A DNA stretch of 34,683 nucleotides. Origin: FCB group bacterium (GTDB lineage: Bacteria; Fidelibacterota; Marinisomatia; Marinisomatales; J089). The notes under the pieces were generated by a model. It was not told the DNA's origin. It saw only the letters and a program-made list of their open reading frames with translations, and did not search any database. A program made the translations under genes and the position numbers. Shown here piece by piece: positions 25,176 through 33,590 of the stretch (position 1 is its first letter; each line of letters starts with the position of its first letter). The stretch is from the NCBI GenBank assembly GCA_013152835.1, contig JAADFQ010000116.1, forward strand, positions 1 to 34,683. Reading direction: 5' to 3'.

Positions 25176-26519
25176 GTGTTTGAACAAATCACAGACCGGT
25201 TCGATACTATTTTCCGAAATCTTCGTGGGTTAGGGAAAATCACCGATTCGAACATCCGGCAAACTGCGCGGGAAATCCGACGGGTTCTGCTGGATGCCGA
25301 CGTGAATTTCCGTGTCGCCCGGGATTTTGTCAAACGCGTCAGCGAACGCGCCGAAGGGACCAAAGTTATCAAATCGATCCGGCCCGGTGAACAATTCATC
25401 AAGATTATTCACGAAGAGTTGGTTGCGGTTTTGGGTCCGGAATCCGGAGAATTGGATCTGGGCTCAAAAAAACCGGCGGTTATTTTGCTGGCTGGTCTTC
25501 AGGGATCGGGAAAAACGACAACGGCGGCTAAATTAGCCTATCGGTTAACGCAGGAAAAGAAAAACGTTATTCTGGTGGCCGCGGATATGGTTCGCCCCGC
25601 TGCGGTGAAACAATTGGAGATATTGGGTCGGAAGGTCGGAGTGGACGTGATTTCCGATTTGGCATCGACCCCGGTTCAGGTAGTGAAAGTGTCCCTGGAA
25701 CAAGCCCGCCGGGAAGGTCGGGATGTAATGATTATTGATTCCGCGGGACGATCTCACGTGGACGAGAAAATGATGGCTGAAATTCGGGAGATTTCCAGCG
25801 TATCCAACCCCCAGGAAATTCTTTTTGTGGTGGATGGCATGACGGGACAGGACGCAGTGAATTCGGCACAAGCGTTTAATGAAGCTTTGGAATTGACCGG
25901 TATTATCCTCACCAAGATGGATGGCGATGCCCGGGGCGGCGCGGCCGTTTCGGTACGGGAGGTTACCGGGAAACCGATTAAATATCTGGGCGTCTCCGAA
26001 AAGCTGGACGGCCTGGAAGTTTTCGATCCGCACCGGATTGCCGATCGAATCCTGGGCAAGGGAGATGTGGTCGCCCTGGTTGAGAAAGCGAAAGAAACGC
26101 TGGATGTTGAAGCGGCCGATAAACTGAGAAAAAAAATTGAAAAGAATACCTTTGATTTAGACGACTTTCGGGATCAGCTTCGTCGCTTGCAGAAAATGGG
26201 TTCCATGAGCCAGCTCCTGGGAATGCTTCCCGGAGTTCCCCGGAAAGCTCTCAAGGGGATTCAGATGGATGACCGTCAACTCCTTTGGACGGAAGCCCTG
26301 ATTAACAGTATGACGCCTGCGGAGCGGAAACAACCTCAAATGATAAACGGGAGCCGTCGGAAACGGATTGCCCGGGGGGCGGGGCGATCGGTGCAGGAAG
26401 TAAATCAATTATTGAAAAATTTTGCTATGATGCAGAAAATGATGAAATCAATGGGGAAAATGAAACTCCCCGGTCTGCCCGGAAACATGCCCGGGATGGG
26501 ACAATTTTTAGGAAATTGA
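25176..26519 (+). CDS. ffh: Signal recognition particle protein Ffh (SRP54)
   Basis: This 447-residue protein binds signal sequences at the ribosome and targets membrane proteins to FtsY. The N domain has ADVNFRVARDFVKRV. The G domain shows G1 GLQGSGKTTTAAKLA, the DSAGRSHVDE segment (G3), TKMDGDARGGAA (G4) and the conserved GVSEKLDGLEVFDPHR. The M domain follows: MGSMSQLLGMLPG, INSMTPAER, SRRKRIARGAG, then a methionine-rich end MMQKMMKSMGKMKLPG. All domains are intact. The start is GTG at 25176 (VFEQITDRFD), matching the family N-terminus. No clear ribosome binding site is seen in the AT-rich leader. It heads a cluster with rpsP 17 bases downstream. Confidence 0.97.
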   Translation: MFEQITDRFDTIFRNLRGLGKITDSNIRQTAREIRRVLLDADVNFRVARDFVKRVSERAEGTKVIKSIRPGEQFIKIIHEELVAVLGPESGELDLGSKKPAVILLAGLQGSGKTTTAAKLAYRLTQEKKNVILVAADMVRPAAVKQLEILGRKVGVDVISDLASTPVQVVKVSLEQARREGRDVMIIDSAGRSHVDEKMMAEIREISSVSNPQEILFVVDGMTGQDAVNSAQAFNEALELTGIILTKMDGDARGGAAVSVREVTGKPIKYLGVSEKLDGLEVFDPHRIADRILGKGDVVALVEKAKETLDVEAADKLRKKIEKNTFDLDDFRDQLRRLQKMGSMSQLLGMLPGVPRKALKGIQMDDRQLLWTEALINSMTPAERKQPQMINGSRRKRIARGAGRSVQEVNQLLKNFAMMQKMMKSMGKMKLPGLPGNMPGMGQFLGN

Positions 26520-26536
26520 ACTAAGGAGTAAGACGA

Positions 26537-27190
26537 TTGGCGATTAAAATCAGATTGAAACGAATTGGACGTAGAAATCGTCCTTTCTACCGGGTAGTAG
26601 TTATGGATTCACGGAAACGTCGGGACGGGGCAGCCATCGAGGAATTGGGCTGGTATAATCCGATTGCCCGGGATAAAGATTCAAATTTCGTGTTAAAAGA
26701 AGATCGGGTGTTTCACTGGCTGACGGTTGGTGCCCAGCCTACCGATGCGGTGAACGGATTAATGAAACGCGCCGGATTGGCCTTGAAATGGCACTTAATA
26801 AAACAGGGTTTGGATGAAGATTCCATTCGGAAAGAAATGGAAAAATGGGAGCTGAACAAGGAAAATCGGAAGAAACCCGCCAAGGTGGAAAAACCGGCCG
26901 AAGTTGTTGATACCGCACCGGCTGAAGCCGAGGAACCGGAAACTGCGGTTGAGGAAGAAAAAACCGAATCTACACCACCCGAAGAAAATTTGCCGGACCA
27001 GGAAGAGGCTCCGACGGAACCATCCACTGATAAACCGGAGGAAACGGAAGTGTCCGCAACTGACGGTGACAACACTTCAGAATCCTCAGAATCTGAATCA
27101 AAACCGAGTAACGACGATACGCCAGAGACTGAAGAATCGACTGATGAAAAACAAACGGAGGAGGGTGGCGATCAGGCTGAGGAAAAATAA
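26537..27190 (+). CDS. rpsP: 30S ribosomal protein S16 with long acidic C-terminal tail
   Basis: Residues 1-82 are a standard S16 (IKIRLKRIGRRNRPFYRVVV, DGAAIEELGWYNP, LTVGAQPTDAV). The protein then continues to 217 residues. First comes a mixed helical part to about residue 118, and then about 97 residues almost entirely of E, D, P, T, S, K and Q, certainly disordered. Most bacterial S16 proteins have only 80-100 residues; extended, acidic tails are known from FCB-group bacteria. The start is TTG, with AAGGAG 7-8 bases upstream, giving LAIKIRLK read as MAIKIRLK. It lies in the usual order ffh-rpsP-khpA-rimM-trmD-rplS. Confidence 0.95.
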   Translation: MAIKIRLKRIGRRNRPFYRVVVMDSRKRRDGAAIEELGWYNPIARDKDSNFVLKEDRVFHWLTVGAQPTDAVNGLMKRAGLALKWHLIKQGLDEDSIRKEMEKWELNKENRKKPAKVEKPAEVVDTAPAEAEEPETAVEEEKTESTPPEENLPDQEEAPTEPSTDKPEETEVSATDGDNTSESSESESKPSNDDTPETEESTDEKQTEEGGDQAEEK

Positions 27191-27226
27191 GACGACTAAC
27201 AGCCGTGAATGGAGGAGAACAGGATT

Positions 27227-27463
27227 ATGGAGGAGTTCATCTTAACCGTCGTAAAGCAACTGGTTGACAAACCGGAAGAAGTGAAAATCAATGCCGTGGA
27301 GACCGAACGACGAATCATTTATGAATTGACTGTCGGTGATGGCGATTATGGTAAAGTCATTGGAAAGCGAGGTAAGAATATCAGCGCTATTCGTTCTCTG
27401 GTTTTCGCGATTAATGCCAAAGAGGGTGGTAAACGAGCCCGATTGGATGTTATCGATCAGTAA
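27227..27463 (+). CDS. khpA: KH-domain RNA-binding protein KhpA
   Basis: A 78-residue protein consisting of one KH domain with the GxxG loop in VIGKRGKNISAIRSLV. KhpA (YlqC) binds RNA, often together with KhpB/Jag, and is linked to cell elongation and small-RNA regulation in Gram-positive bacteria. I chose the ATG at 27227 because GGAGGAG (27211-27217) is 9 bases upstream. An ATG at 27209 lies before that site. It is in the usual place between rpsP and rimM, and rimM follows after 7 bases. Confidence 0.93.
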   Translation: MEEFILTVVKQLVDKPEEVKINAVETERRIIYELTVGDGDYGKVIGKRGKNISAIRSLVFAINAKEGGKRARLDVIDQ

Positions 27464-27470
27464 GGAACCT

Positions 27471-27977
27471 ATGTCAGATTCACGACTCTATCCCATCGCA
27501 CGAATTACAAAAGCGGCCGGTTTGAAAGGCGAAGTCCGTCTCCGTCCTCTATCCCGGTATTTTGAGGAATATATCCAGGAAAAACCGTTGTTTCTGGGTG
27601 TTTCCGAGGAATACAGCCGTGAAACCCGCATCGTTGAAAAAGTGGGCCTGGGAAAACGAATCCGGTTTTTATTCGACGGAATTGAATCCCGTGCCGAAGC
27701 GGAATCACTTATCGGCCAGACCTTGTTTGCCCGGGTCACCGAACGCGATAATATCGTCCTGGTATCAGAAGAATTAATCGGATCGACGGTCATCACCGAT
27801 ATCGGGGATTATATCGGCGAATTATCGGAAATTCTTTGGTTGCCGGCCAATGACGTTTACGTCATTAAGCAGGGCGCGAAAGATATCCTGATCCCGGTGA
27901 TTCCGGAAATCGTCAAAACCGTCGAACCGGAAGAGGGAATTATTGTCATTCATCCCATGGATGGATTGATGGAGTGA
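27471..27977 (+). CDS. rimM: 16S rRNA processing/maturation factor RimM
   Basis: A 168-residue protein that helps assemble the 30S head, next to S19. The N-terminal RimM barrel shows YPIARITKAAGLKGEVRLRP and the segment with IESRAEAESLIGQTLFA. The C-terminal PRC-barrel shows LIGSTVITDIGDYIGELSEI and NDVYVIKQGAKDILIPVIPE. The ATG at 27471 follows an AAGGA site by 4-5 bases and gives the family N-terminus; a longer reading from 27336 would run through khpA. The stop overlaps the trmD GTG start (GTGA). Confidence 0.95.
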   Translation: MSDSRLYPIARITKAAGLKGEVRLRPLSRYFEEYIQEKPLFLGVSEEYSRETRIVEKVGLGKRIRFLFDGIESRAEAESLIGQTLFARVTERDNIVLVSEELIGSTVITDIGDYIGELSEILWLPANDVYVIKQGAKDILIPVIPEIVKTVEPEEGIIVIHPMDGLME

Positions 27978-28690
27978 AGCGCTTTGTCGTTATCACTCCG
28001 GTACCCCAGATCATTGACAGTATTGTAACCAATAGCATATTGCGTCAGGCAGTGGAAAAAGGTCTGGCGGAATTTCACACCATCAATCTGAGAGATTTTG
28101 GCGAAGGAAATTATCGTCAAATCGATGATGAACCGTTCGGCGGTGGCCCCGGTATGGTCCTGATGGCCGAGCCCTTGTTCGCCGCAGTGGATGCGGCGTT
28201 GAAATGGTTGGATGGAAAGGGTCAAATCCGCTACGTGTTTCCTTCCCCCCAGGGGCAGGTTTGGACTTATGCGACGACGCGCCGGGAAATGACCGGGGAA
28301 AACTTTATTTTTCTGTGCGGACATTACAAGGGCATCGACGAACGCGTTTTGGATGCGCTGAGACCGGTGGAATATTCACTGGGTGATTTTGTCGTCTCCG
28401 GTGGGGAACTTCCTACCATGATTATGATCGACAGCATGGTTCGTTTGATTCCGGGCGTGTTAAATGACCTGGACTCGGCATTAACCGATTCCCATGTGAC
28501 AGAGCTGTTGGACGCGCCCTGGTATACCCGTCCACGGACGGTGAAAGGGCAGGAGGTTCCGGAAGTGTTATTGTCCGGACATCATCAAAAAATTGAGGAG
28601 TGGCACCGGAAACAACGGGAACAGCGAACCCGTGAACGGCGTCCTGATCTTTGGAAGAAATATCAACAACAAAAGAACAGCAATGAGTAA
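27974..28690 (+). CDS. trmD: tRNA (guanine37-N1)-methyltransferase TrmD
   Basis: This 238-residue SPOUT-family enzyme methylates G37 next to the anticodon to prevent frameshifting. The trefoil-knot motifs are intact: FGGGPGMVLMAEPL, FPSPQGQVW, FLCGHYKGIDERV and EYSLGDFVVSGGELPTMIMI. The C-terminal tRNA-binding domain has the typical end (PEVLLSGHHQKIEEWHRKQ, then R-T-R-E-R-R-P-D-L). The start is GTG at 27974, overlapping the rimM stop. rplS follows 46 bases downstream. Confidence 0.97.
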   Translation: MKRFVVITPVPQIIDSIVTNSILRQAVEKGLAEFHTINLRDFGEGNYRQIDDEPFGGGPGMVLMAEPLFAAVDAALKWLDGKGQIRYVFPSPQGQVWTYATTRREMTGENFIFLCGHYKGIDERVLDALRPVEYSLGDFVVSGGELPTMIMIDSMVRLIPGVLNDLDSALTDSHVTELLDAPWYTRPRTVKGQEVPEVLLSGHHQKIEEWHRKQREQRTRERRPDLWKKYQQQKNSNE

Positions 28691-28736
28691 TCCTGTGGAG
28701 ACCCAGTTCGGAAAAGCTCATTGATTGGAGACCAGC

Positions 28737-29078
28737 ATGAATAAGTTACAAGAAGCGACGAAAGAATACTTAAAGACGGATATCCCGGACTTCGCGCCGG
28801 GGGATACCCTGGCGATCGACGTGCGCGTCGTTGAAGGTGGCAAGGAAAGAATTCAGCGCTTCCAGGGCGTTGTTATCGGACGGAAAGGCGGCGGGATCGA
28901 GGAAACATTTACCGTGCGGAAAATTTCCAGTGGCATCGGCGTGGAGCGGATTTTCCCCCTCCATTCTCCCATGCTTGCCAAAATAGAAGTGTTGCGACGC
29001 GGGAAGGTCCGCCGGGCAAAACTGAATTATCTGAAATCACTGCGTGGCAAAGCCGCCCGAATTGCGGAAAAACGCTAA
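28737..29078 (+). CDS. rplS: 50S ribosomal protein L19
   Basis: A 113-residue ribosomal protein at the 30S-50S interface. Motifs include [55 protein letters not shown] and a basic end with R-R-A-K-L-N-Y-L. The ATG at 28737 has GGAG 6 bases upstream. A TTG four codons earlier would include the ribosome binding site in the gene. Last gene of the ffh-rplS cluster, followed by a strong terminator. Confidence 0.97.
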   Translation: MNKLQEATKEYLKTDIPDFAPGDTLAIDVRVVEGGKERIQRFQGVVIGRKGGGIEETFTVRKISSGIGVERIFPLHSPMLAKIEVLRRGKVRRAKLNYLKSLRGKAARIAEKR

Positions 29079-29095
29079 ACGACTCCATAATCACC

Positions 29096-29132
29096 AACCC
29101 TCTTCATCTGTCAGGATCGAAGAGGGTTTTTT
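29096..29132 (+). terminator. Intrinsic terminator after rplS
   Basis: AACCCTCTTC (29096-29105) pairs perfectly with GAAGAGGGTT (29119-29128) around a 13-base loop and is followed by a run of Ts through 29132. It closes the ffh-rplS transcript. Confidence 0.92.
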
Positions 29133-29144
29133 ATTTGTATCGAA

Positions 29145-30302
29145 ATGAAACCTAACGAAAAACTGGTTTTGTGGATTACGGGAAGTTCCCACTTTTCCGT
29201 ACATGCCTTTATGATCATTTTGCCGAACATCATGCTGGTTCTGAAAAATGAGTTCGGGACCGGCCTGGATACCCTGGGTCTGGTGGCCATGTTGGGATCG
29301 TTCATGTTCGGTCTGGGAGCCATTCCCACCGGGTGGCTGGAAACCCGGCTGGGAAGCCGGAATCTGCTGCTGATGTATTATGGCGGGAGTATCCTGGCCT
29401 CAATCGGGATTGCGCTTAGTTCTACAATGGTCGGTTTCACGGCGGGGCTCATGATTCTGGGGCTGTCAGCCAGCATTTATCATCCGGCCGGACTGACCCT
29501 GATTTCCAAAAGTGTTCGCAATCTGCCGGGGGGGATGGCGGCCCATGGTATCGCCGGATCGCTGGGGCTGGCCACGGGTCCCCTGATTGCTTCATTTATC
29601 ACCGACAGCTTCGGCTGGCGCGGAGCCTATCTGGTGATGGCCGGGTTCAATGCCGGTCTGGCCGTCCTGACCCTGATCGTCGTGGACCGGGATGTACGGA
29701 ATCATCATATTCAGCGCGAATCGTCGCCGAAGAATACCAACCGCCGGGCGTTATTTCTGTATTATTCCGTGGCCGTATTAATGGGTCTGGCTTACGCTGG
29801 ATTTACCACCTTCCTGCCGGCTCATTTCGCCCAGCAATCTTCCGGCTGGCTGACCGGATTTTCCGATACGCTGCGTGGCGGAACCCTGATGACCCTCGTA
29901 CTGACAGCCGGTATTCTGGGACAAATCCTGGGCGGCTACCTGGGGAATCATTTTCCGCGGCGGAAACTGGTCTTTTGGATTGTAGCCCTGAATATTCCCC
30001 TGCTCCTGGCGCTGGGCTTTACCAGCGGCATTATCCTGCTTTCCGTGGGACTTATCCTGGGCGTGGTTCACTTCAATTTTCAACCGGTGGGGAATTCCCT
30101 GATCGCCGACCTGACGCAGGACACGGATCGCGGATTGGGTTATGGGGTTAGTTTTTTCCTCAATTTCGGTGTGGGCGCCCTGGCGGCGGGCCTCAGCGGT
30201 GTGATCGCTGAATCCTTCGGCGTTTCCTGGGTATTTCCTGCCATGGCCGTTATCCTGCTTCCCGGATTATTCCTGGCCGGTCGTCTCGAAAAAGCCGCCT
30301 GA
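29145..30302 (+). CDS. MFS transporter (fosmidomycin-resistance-like)
   Basis: A 385-residue protein with about 12 membrane helices. The opening GSSHFSVHAFMIILPNIMLV and the loop between helices 2 and 3 (GWLETRLGSRNLLL, the MFS motif A region) fit the major facilitator superfamily. SIYHPAGLTLISKSVR resembles the fosmidomycin-resistance group (H-P-A/G motif). It probably exports a small molecule; the substrate is unknown. The ATG lies only 13 bases after the T-run of the rplS terminator and has no Shine-Dalgarno sequence, so it may be leaderless or weakly translated. selA begins 52 bases downstream. Confidence 0.85.
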   Translation: MKPNEKLVLWITGSSHFSVHAFMIILPNIMLVLKNEFGTGLDTLGLVAMLGSFMFGLGAIPTGWLETRLGSRNLLLMYYGGSILASIGIALSSTMVGFTAGLMILGLSASIYHPAGLTLISKSVRNLPGGMAAHGIAGSLGLATGPLIASFITDSFGWRGAYLVMAGFNAGLAVLTLIVVDRDVRNHHIQRESSPKNTNRRALFLYYSVAVLMGLAYAGFTTFLPAHFAQQSSGWLTGFSDTLRGGTLMTLVLTAGILGQILGGYLGNHFPRRKLVFWIVALNIPLLLALGFTSGIILLSVGLILGVVHFNFQPVGNSLIADLTQDTDRGLGYGVSFFLNFGVGALAAGLSGVIAESFGVSWVFPAMAVILLPGLFLAGRLEKAA

Positions 30303-30354
30303 GTTTCCCGTGTTGGTCCTTGGCATTCCTTTGATCTTCCAGTAATTTTCACCG

Positions 30355-31725
30355 ATGTCCAGGTCACGGGAAAATACAGCAGTATTACGAAATCTTCCCT
30401 CCGTCGCGGTGGTTCTTGAAGCGCTGGCGGACTTGCGCACAGTGAATCAAGCCATACTTACGGCTTTGGTGCGCCGGGAAGTGGCCGCCTGGCGGAAAAC
30501 ACTCCTGGAAGGCGGGGAAACACGGAGCCGGGAAGATCTGACCGCCGGAATTCAACACCGGGTACGCATTCAACTGGAAGGCCGTCCTCAACCATTAATC
30601 AACGCCACGGGAATTGTATTGCATACCGGATTCGGACGAGCTCCGCTTCATGACCAACAGTTGGCCCGGGTTTCGGCGCGAATGAGCGGTTATACCAATC
30701 TGGAGTTTGATCTAAACTCCGGGAGTCGCGGAAACCGCCTGGATCATGTTGCATTCCTGTTGAATACCCTGACGGGAGCGGAAGCGGCAGTAGTGGTGAA
30801 CAATAATGCAGCCGCCGTGCTGCTGACATTGAATGCCCTGGCGGAAGGTCGGGAAGTGATCGTTTCCCGCGGACAGGAAGTGGAAATCGGTGGCTCTTTC
30901 CGTATCCCGGATATTGTGGAAAAATCGGGCGCGATCATTCGCGAAGTGGGAACCACCAACCGGACGCATCTCAAGGATTATGAAGACGCGGTTGGAAAAA
31001 ACACGGGCGGTCTCCTGTGGGTCCACACCTCCAACTATCGTGTGCAGGGGTTCACCCATGCGGTGGCATTGAACGACCTGGCGGAGTTGGGCCGACGCAA
31101 GCGACTCCCGCTAATCGCCGACCTGGGAAGCGGCGCCCTGCAGGATTTGACCACGCTGGGGCTGCCTTCCGAGCCCACCGTTTCATCGGTGATCAAACAG
31201 GGTGCGGATGTGGTGACATTTTCCGGCGATAAATTGCTGGGGGGACCCCAGGCCGGGCTCATCGTGGGCAAGCGGCGCTGGATTCGGAAAATAACCCGCG
31301 ATCCCATCTACCGGGCCGTGCGCTGTGATAAATGGACCCTGGCTCTTTTGTGGGATGCGCTGGTGCATACCGAGGATAATCTGACTCACCGCCTGTTGTC
31401 TTCCGAAAGCGAGGTGCTCCAACGGCGGGCGGAAAAAATCCTGGAGCAAATTCGACCGGAGATTATCGCCCGCTGGTCAATCACCGTTCGGAAAACCACG
31501 GTGGAAGCGGGGAGCGGATCATTACCCACGCACCAGTTACCCAGCGCGGCCCTGGCATTTCAGCAGGAAAACACGGCCCTGGAAGACCTGGCCGGTCGCC
31601 TCCGGAGCGGATCGCCTCCGGTGGTGGGTTTCATTCATCGGGGGACCTTTTTTCTGGATCTGAAGGCCGTTCTCCCCGAACAGGATGCCCGGTTAATCCA
31701 GGCTCTAAACGCACTGGACGCATGA
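30355..31725 (+). CDS. selA: L-seryl-tRNA(Sec) selenium transferase SelA
   Basis: This 456-residue PLP enzyme converts seryl-tRNA(Sec) to selenocysteyl-tRNA(Sec) with selenophosphate. Typical segments are LINATGIVLHTGFGRAPL, GYTNLEFDLNSGSRGNR, AAVVVNNNAAAVLLTLNALA and EVGTTNRTHLKDYEDA. The PLP-binding lysine lies in SGDKLLGGPQAG (K293). Length and motifs equal E. coli SelA (463). The stop overlaps the selB ATG by 4 bases, so both are translated together. The presence of selA and selB means the host decodes UGA as selenocysteine in some genes; selD and the tRNA(Sec) gene were not found in this window. Confidence 0.96.
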   Translation: MSRSRENTAVLRNLPSVAVVLEALADLRTVNQAILTALVRREVAAWRKTLLEGGETRSREDLTAGIQHRVRIQLEGRPQPLINATGIVLHTGFGRAPLHDQQLARVSARMSGYTNLEFDLNSGSRGNRLDHVAFLLNTLTGAEAAVVVNNNAAAVLLTLNALAEGREVIVSRGQEVEIGGSFRIPDIVEKSGAIIREVGTTNRTHLKDYEDAVGKNTGGLLWVHTSNYRVQGFTHAVALNDLAELGRRKRLPLIADLGSGALQDLTTLGLPSEPTVSSVIKQGADVVTFSGDKLLGGPQAGLIVGKRRWIRKITRDPIYRAVRCDKWTLALLWDALVHTEDNLTHRLLSSESEVLQRRAEKILEQIRPEIIARWSITVRKTTVEAGSGSLPTHQLPSAALAFQQENTALEDLAGRLRSGSPPVVGFIHRGTFFLDLKAVLPEQDARLIQALNALDA

Positions 31726-33590
31726 ACCAGATTGTCATCGGAACGGCCGGTCATATCGATCACGGGAAAACCGCCCTGGTGGAAGCCCTGACCGGCGTGA
31801 ATACGGATCGTCTTGAGGAAGAACAGCGCCGCGGTATGACGATTGACCTGGGTTTTGCCTTTCTGAATGAGCGACTCACGATCATTGACGTTCCCGGTCA
31901 TGAAAAATTTATTCGCAACATGGTGGCCGGTGTGGCCACCATTCATATCGGACTTTTAGTCGTTGCCACCGATGACGGTGTCATGCCCCAGACCCGGGAG
32001 CATGTGCATATCCTGAATTTGATGGGACTCCACGCCTGTCTGGTCGCCCTGACAAAATGTGACCTGATCGACGACCCGGACTGGCTGGATTTGGTGGAAG
32101 AAGATGTGCGGGACCTGATTAAAACGACCCATCTCACCGTTCCCGAAATCATCCGCACATCCACGACCACCGGCGAAGGAATCGATCGTTTGCGCCAGGC
32201 ACTCCTGACGCTGGCCGATGAAATCATCCTTCCCGATCCCGGGCCCTTTTTTCGTCTGCCCATCGATCGGGCCTTTCTCAAGGCGGGGTTCGGCACCATC
32301 ATCACCGGAACGGTCATTTCCGGTCATTGCCATATTGGTGATGAAGTGGAAATTGTTCCCGCTGCCGTGAAAGGGAAGGTGCGGAAAATTCAGAGTCATC
32401 AACAGGACGTTGATTCGGTCCGGGCCGGGGATCGGGCCGCCCTGAACATCAGCGGATTAACCCGGCAGGATGTGTTTCGGGGGGCGCAGGCGACGACCCC
32501 CGGCTGGCTCACCCGCGCTCATCGTTTGCTAGTGGATTATACCCCTTTGCCGGAGACAAAACTACCCAAACCGAAACAGCGGGTCCGGATTCACCTGGGC
32601 ACGGATGAAATTCTGGCCCGGATTACGCTTGTCGGTCCGGATTCGGAACATCCCGAGACCTGGCGCGGGGTGCTGGAACCGGAACGGGATATCTATACGA
32701 CGCTGAATGACCGCTTTCTCCTGCGAACCTATTCGCCCATGACCACGATTGGCGGCGGCCTGATCCTTCATCCCACGCCCCGGGGTAAGTGGCGTCAGGT
32801 GAAATCTGCCGCCCAGGAAATCCCCCGGGAGCCGGAGCGCCGACTGGAGTGGCTGGTGCGGGAGCGGGGCGATGATTTGTGGACGCTCAAGGATTGGAGT
32901 CGATTATTTTCCGTTGACCCGGACACGCTGTTATCCTATTTGCCCAACACCGATTGCGAATACACGGAAGAGAACTTTCTCTTTTCCCGTGAATGCATGG
33001 ACCGGGACCAGGATCGCCTGAAAACCATTCTGGCGGCGTTTCATCAACGGTATCCCTACCGCAGCCGCATGAATAAGGAAAATCTGAAGTCGGAATTTCA
33101 ATCCAATGACCGCTGGTTTCGGTATGTGCTGGAAGCCCTGAATCAGTCACAATCAATTCGGCTGGACGATCAGGGGGTTGCTCTCACTGATCACGTGGTA
33201 ACGTTAAGTTTCGATGATCAGTCCCGAATCGAGCATCTGATCCGGGTGTTTCGCGCGGCGGAACTGCGACCCCTCGATCTGGCGGAATTGACCGCCGCTC
33301 TCCGGCAGGAGGAAACGCTGGTACTGGAATTATTGCATGTGCTGAAAGGCCGGGGACAAGCCCTGGAAATCAAACCGGGAATCTGGCTCCTGACGGAAAC
33401 GATCGAATCGATGAAGCAATTGCTTGTGAAGCACTTTCAGGATTCGAACACCTTATCGGTGGCTCAGCTGAAGGATTTGTTCGGCGTTACGCGGAAAACC
33501 GGAATTCCCCTGCTGGAATATTTTGACCGTCGTGATTGGACCCGCCGGGAAGGGAACGAACGCACCGCGGGAGAAAGTCTGAACGAATGA
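31722..33590 (+). CDS. selB: Selenocysteine-specific elongation factor SelB
   Basis: A 622-residue GTPase that brings selenocysteyl-tRNA(Sec) to UGA codons next to a SECIS hairpin. G1 is GTAGHIDHGKTAL, G2/G3 are RGMTIDLGFAF and DVPGHEKFIRNM, and G4 is TKCD. EF-Tu-like beta-barrel domains follow (IDRAFLKAGFGTIITGTVIS). The C-terminal ~250 residues form the winged-helix repeats that bind the SECIS hairpin. Length matches bacterial SelB proteins (610-640). It overlaps selA and mutS by 4 bases each. Confidence 0.96.
   Translation: MNQIVIGTAGHIDHGKTALVEALTGVNTDRLEEEQRRGMTIDLGFAFLNERLTIIDVPGHEKFIRNMVAGVATIHIGLLVVATDDGVMPQTREHVHILNLMGLHACLVALTKCDLIDDPDWLDLVEEDVRDLIKTTHLTVPEIIRTSTTTGEGIDRLRQALLTLADEIILPDPGPFFRLPIDRAFLKAGFGTIITGTVISGHCHIGDEVEIVPAAVKGKVRKIQSHQQDVDSVRAGDRAALNISGLTRQDVFRGAQATTPGWLTRAHRLLVDYTPLPETKLPKPKQRVRIHLGTDEILARITLVGPDSEHPETWRGVLEPERDIYTTLNDRFLLRTYSPMTTIGGGLILHPTPRGKWRQVKSAAQEIPREPERRLEWLVRERGDDLWTLKDWSRLFSVDPDTLLSYLPNTDCEYTEENFLFSRECMDRDQDRLKTILAAFHQRYPYRSRMNKENLKSEFQSNDRWFRYVLEALNQSQSIRLDDQGVALTDHVVTLSFDDQSRIEHLIRVFRAAELRPLDLAELTAALRQEETLVLELLHVLKGRGQALEIKPGIWLLTETIESMKQLLVKHFQDSNTLSVAQLKDLFGVTRKTGIPLLEYFDRRDWTRREGNERTAGESLNE

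Noticed and set aside
26904-27245. A 113-codon frame rich in R, K and P overlapping the S16 tail and the khpA start.
   Set aside because: It is the shifted reading of the acidic tail codons; it has no ribosome binding site and khpA explains the region.
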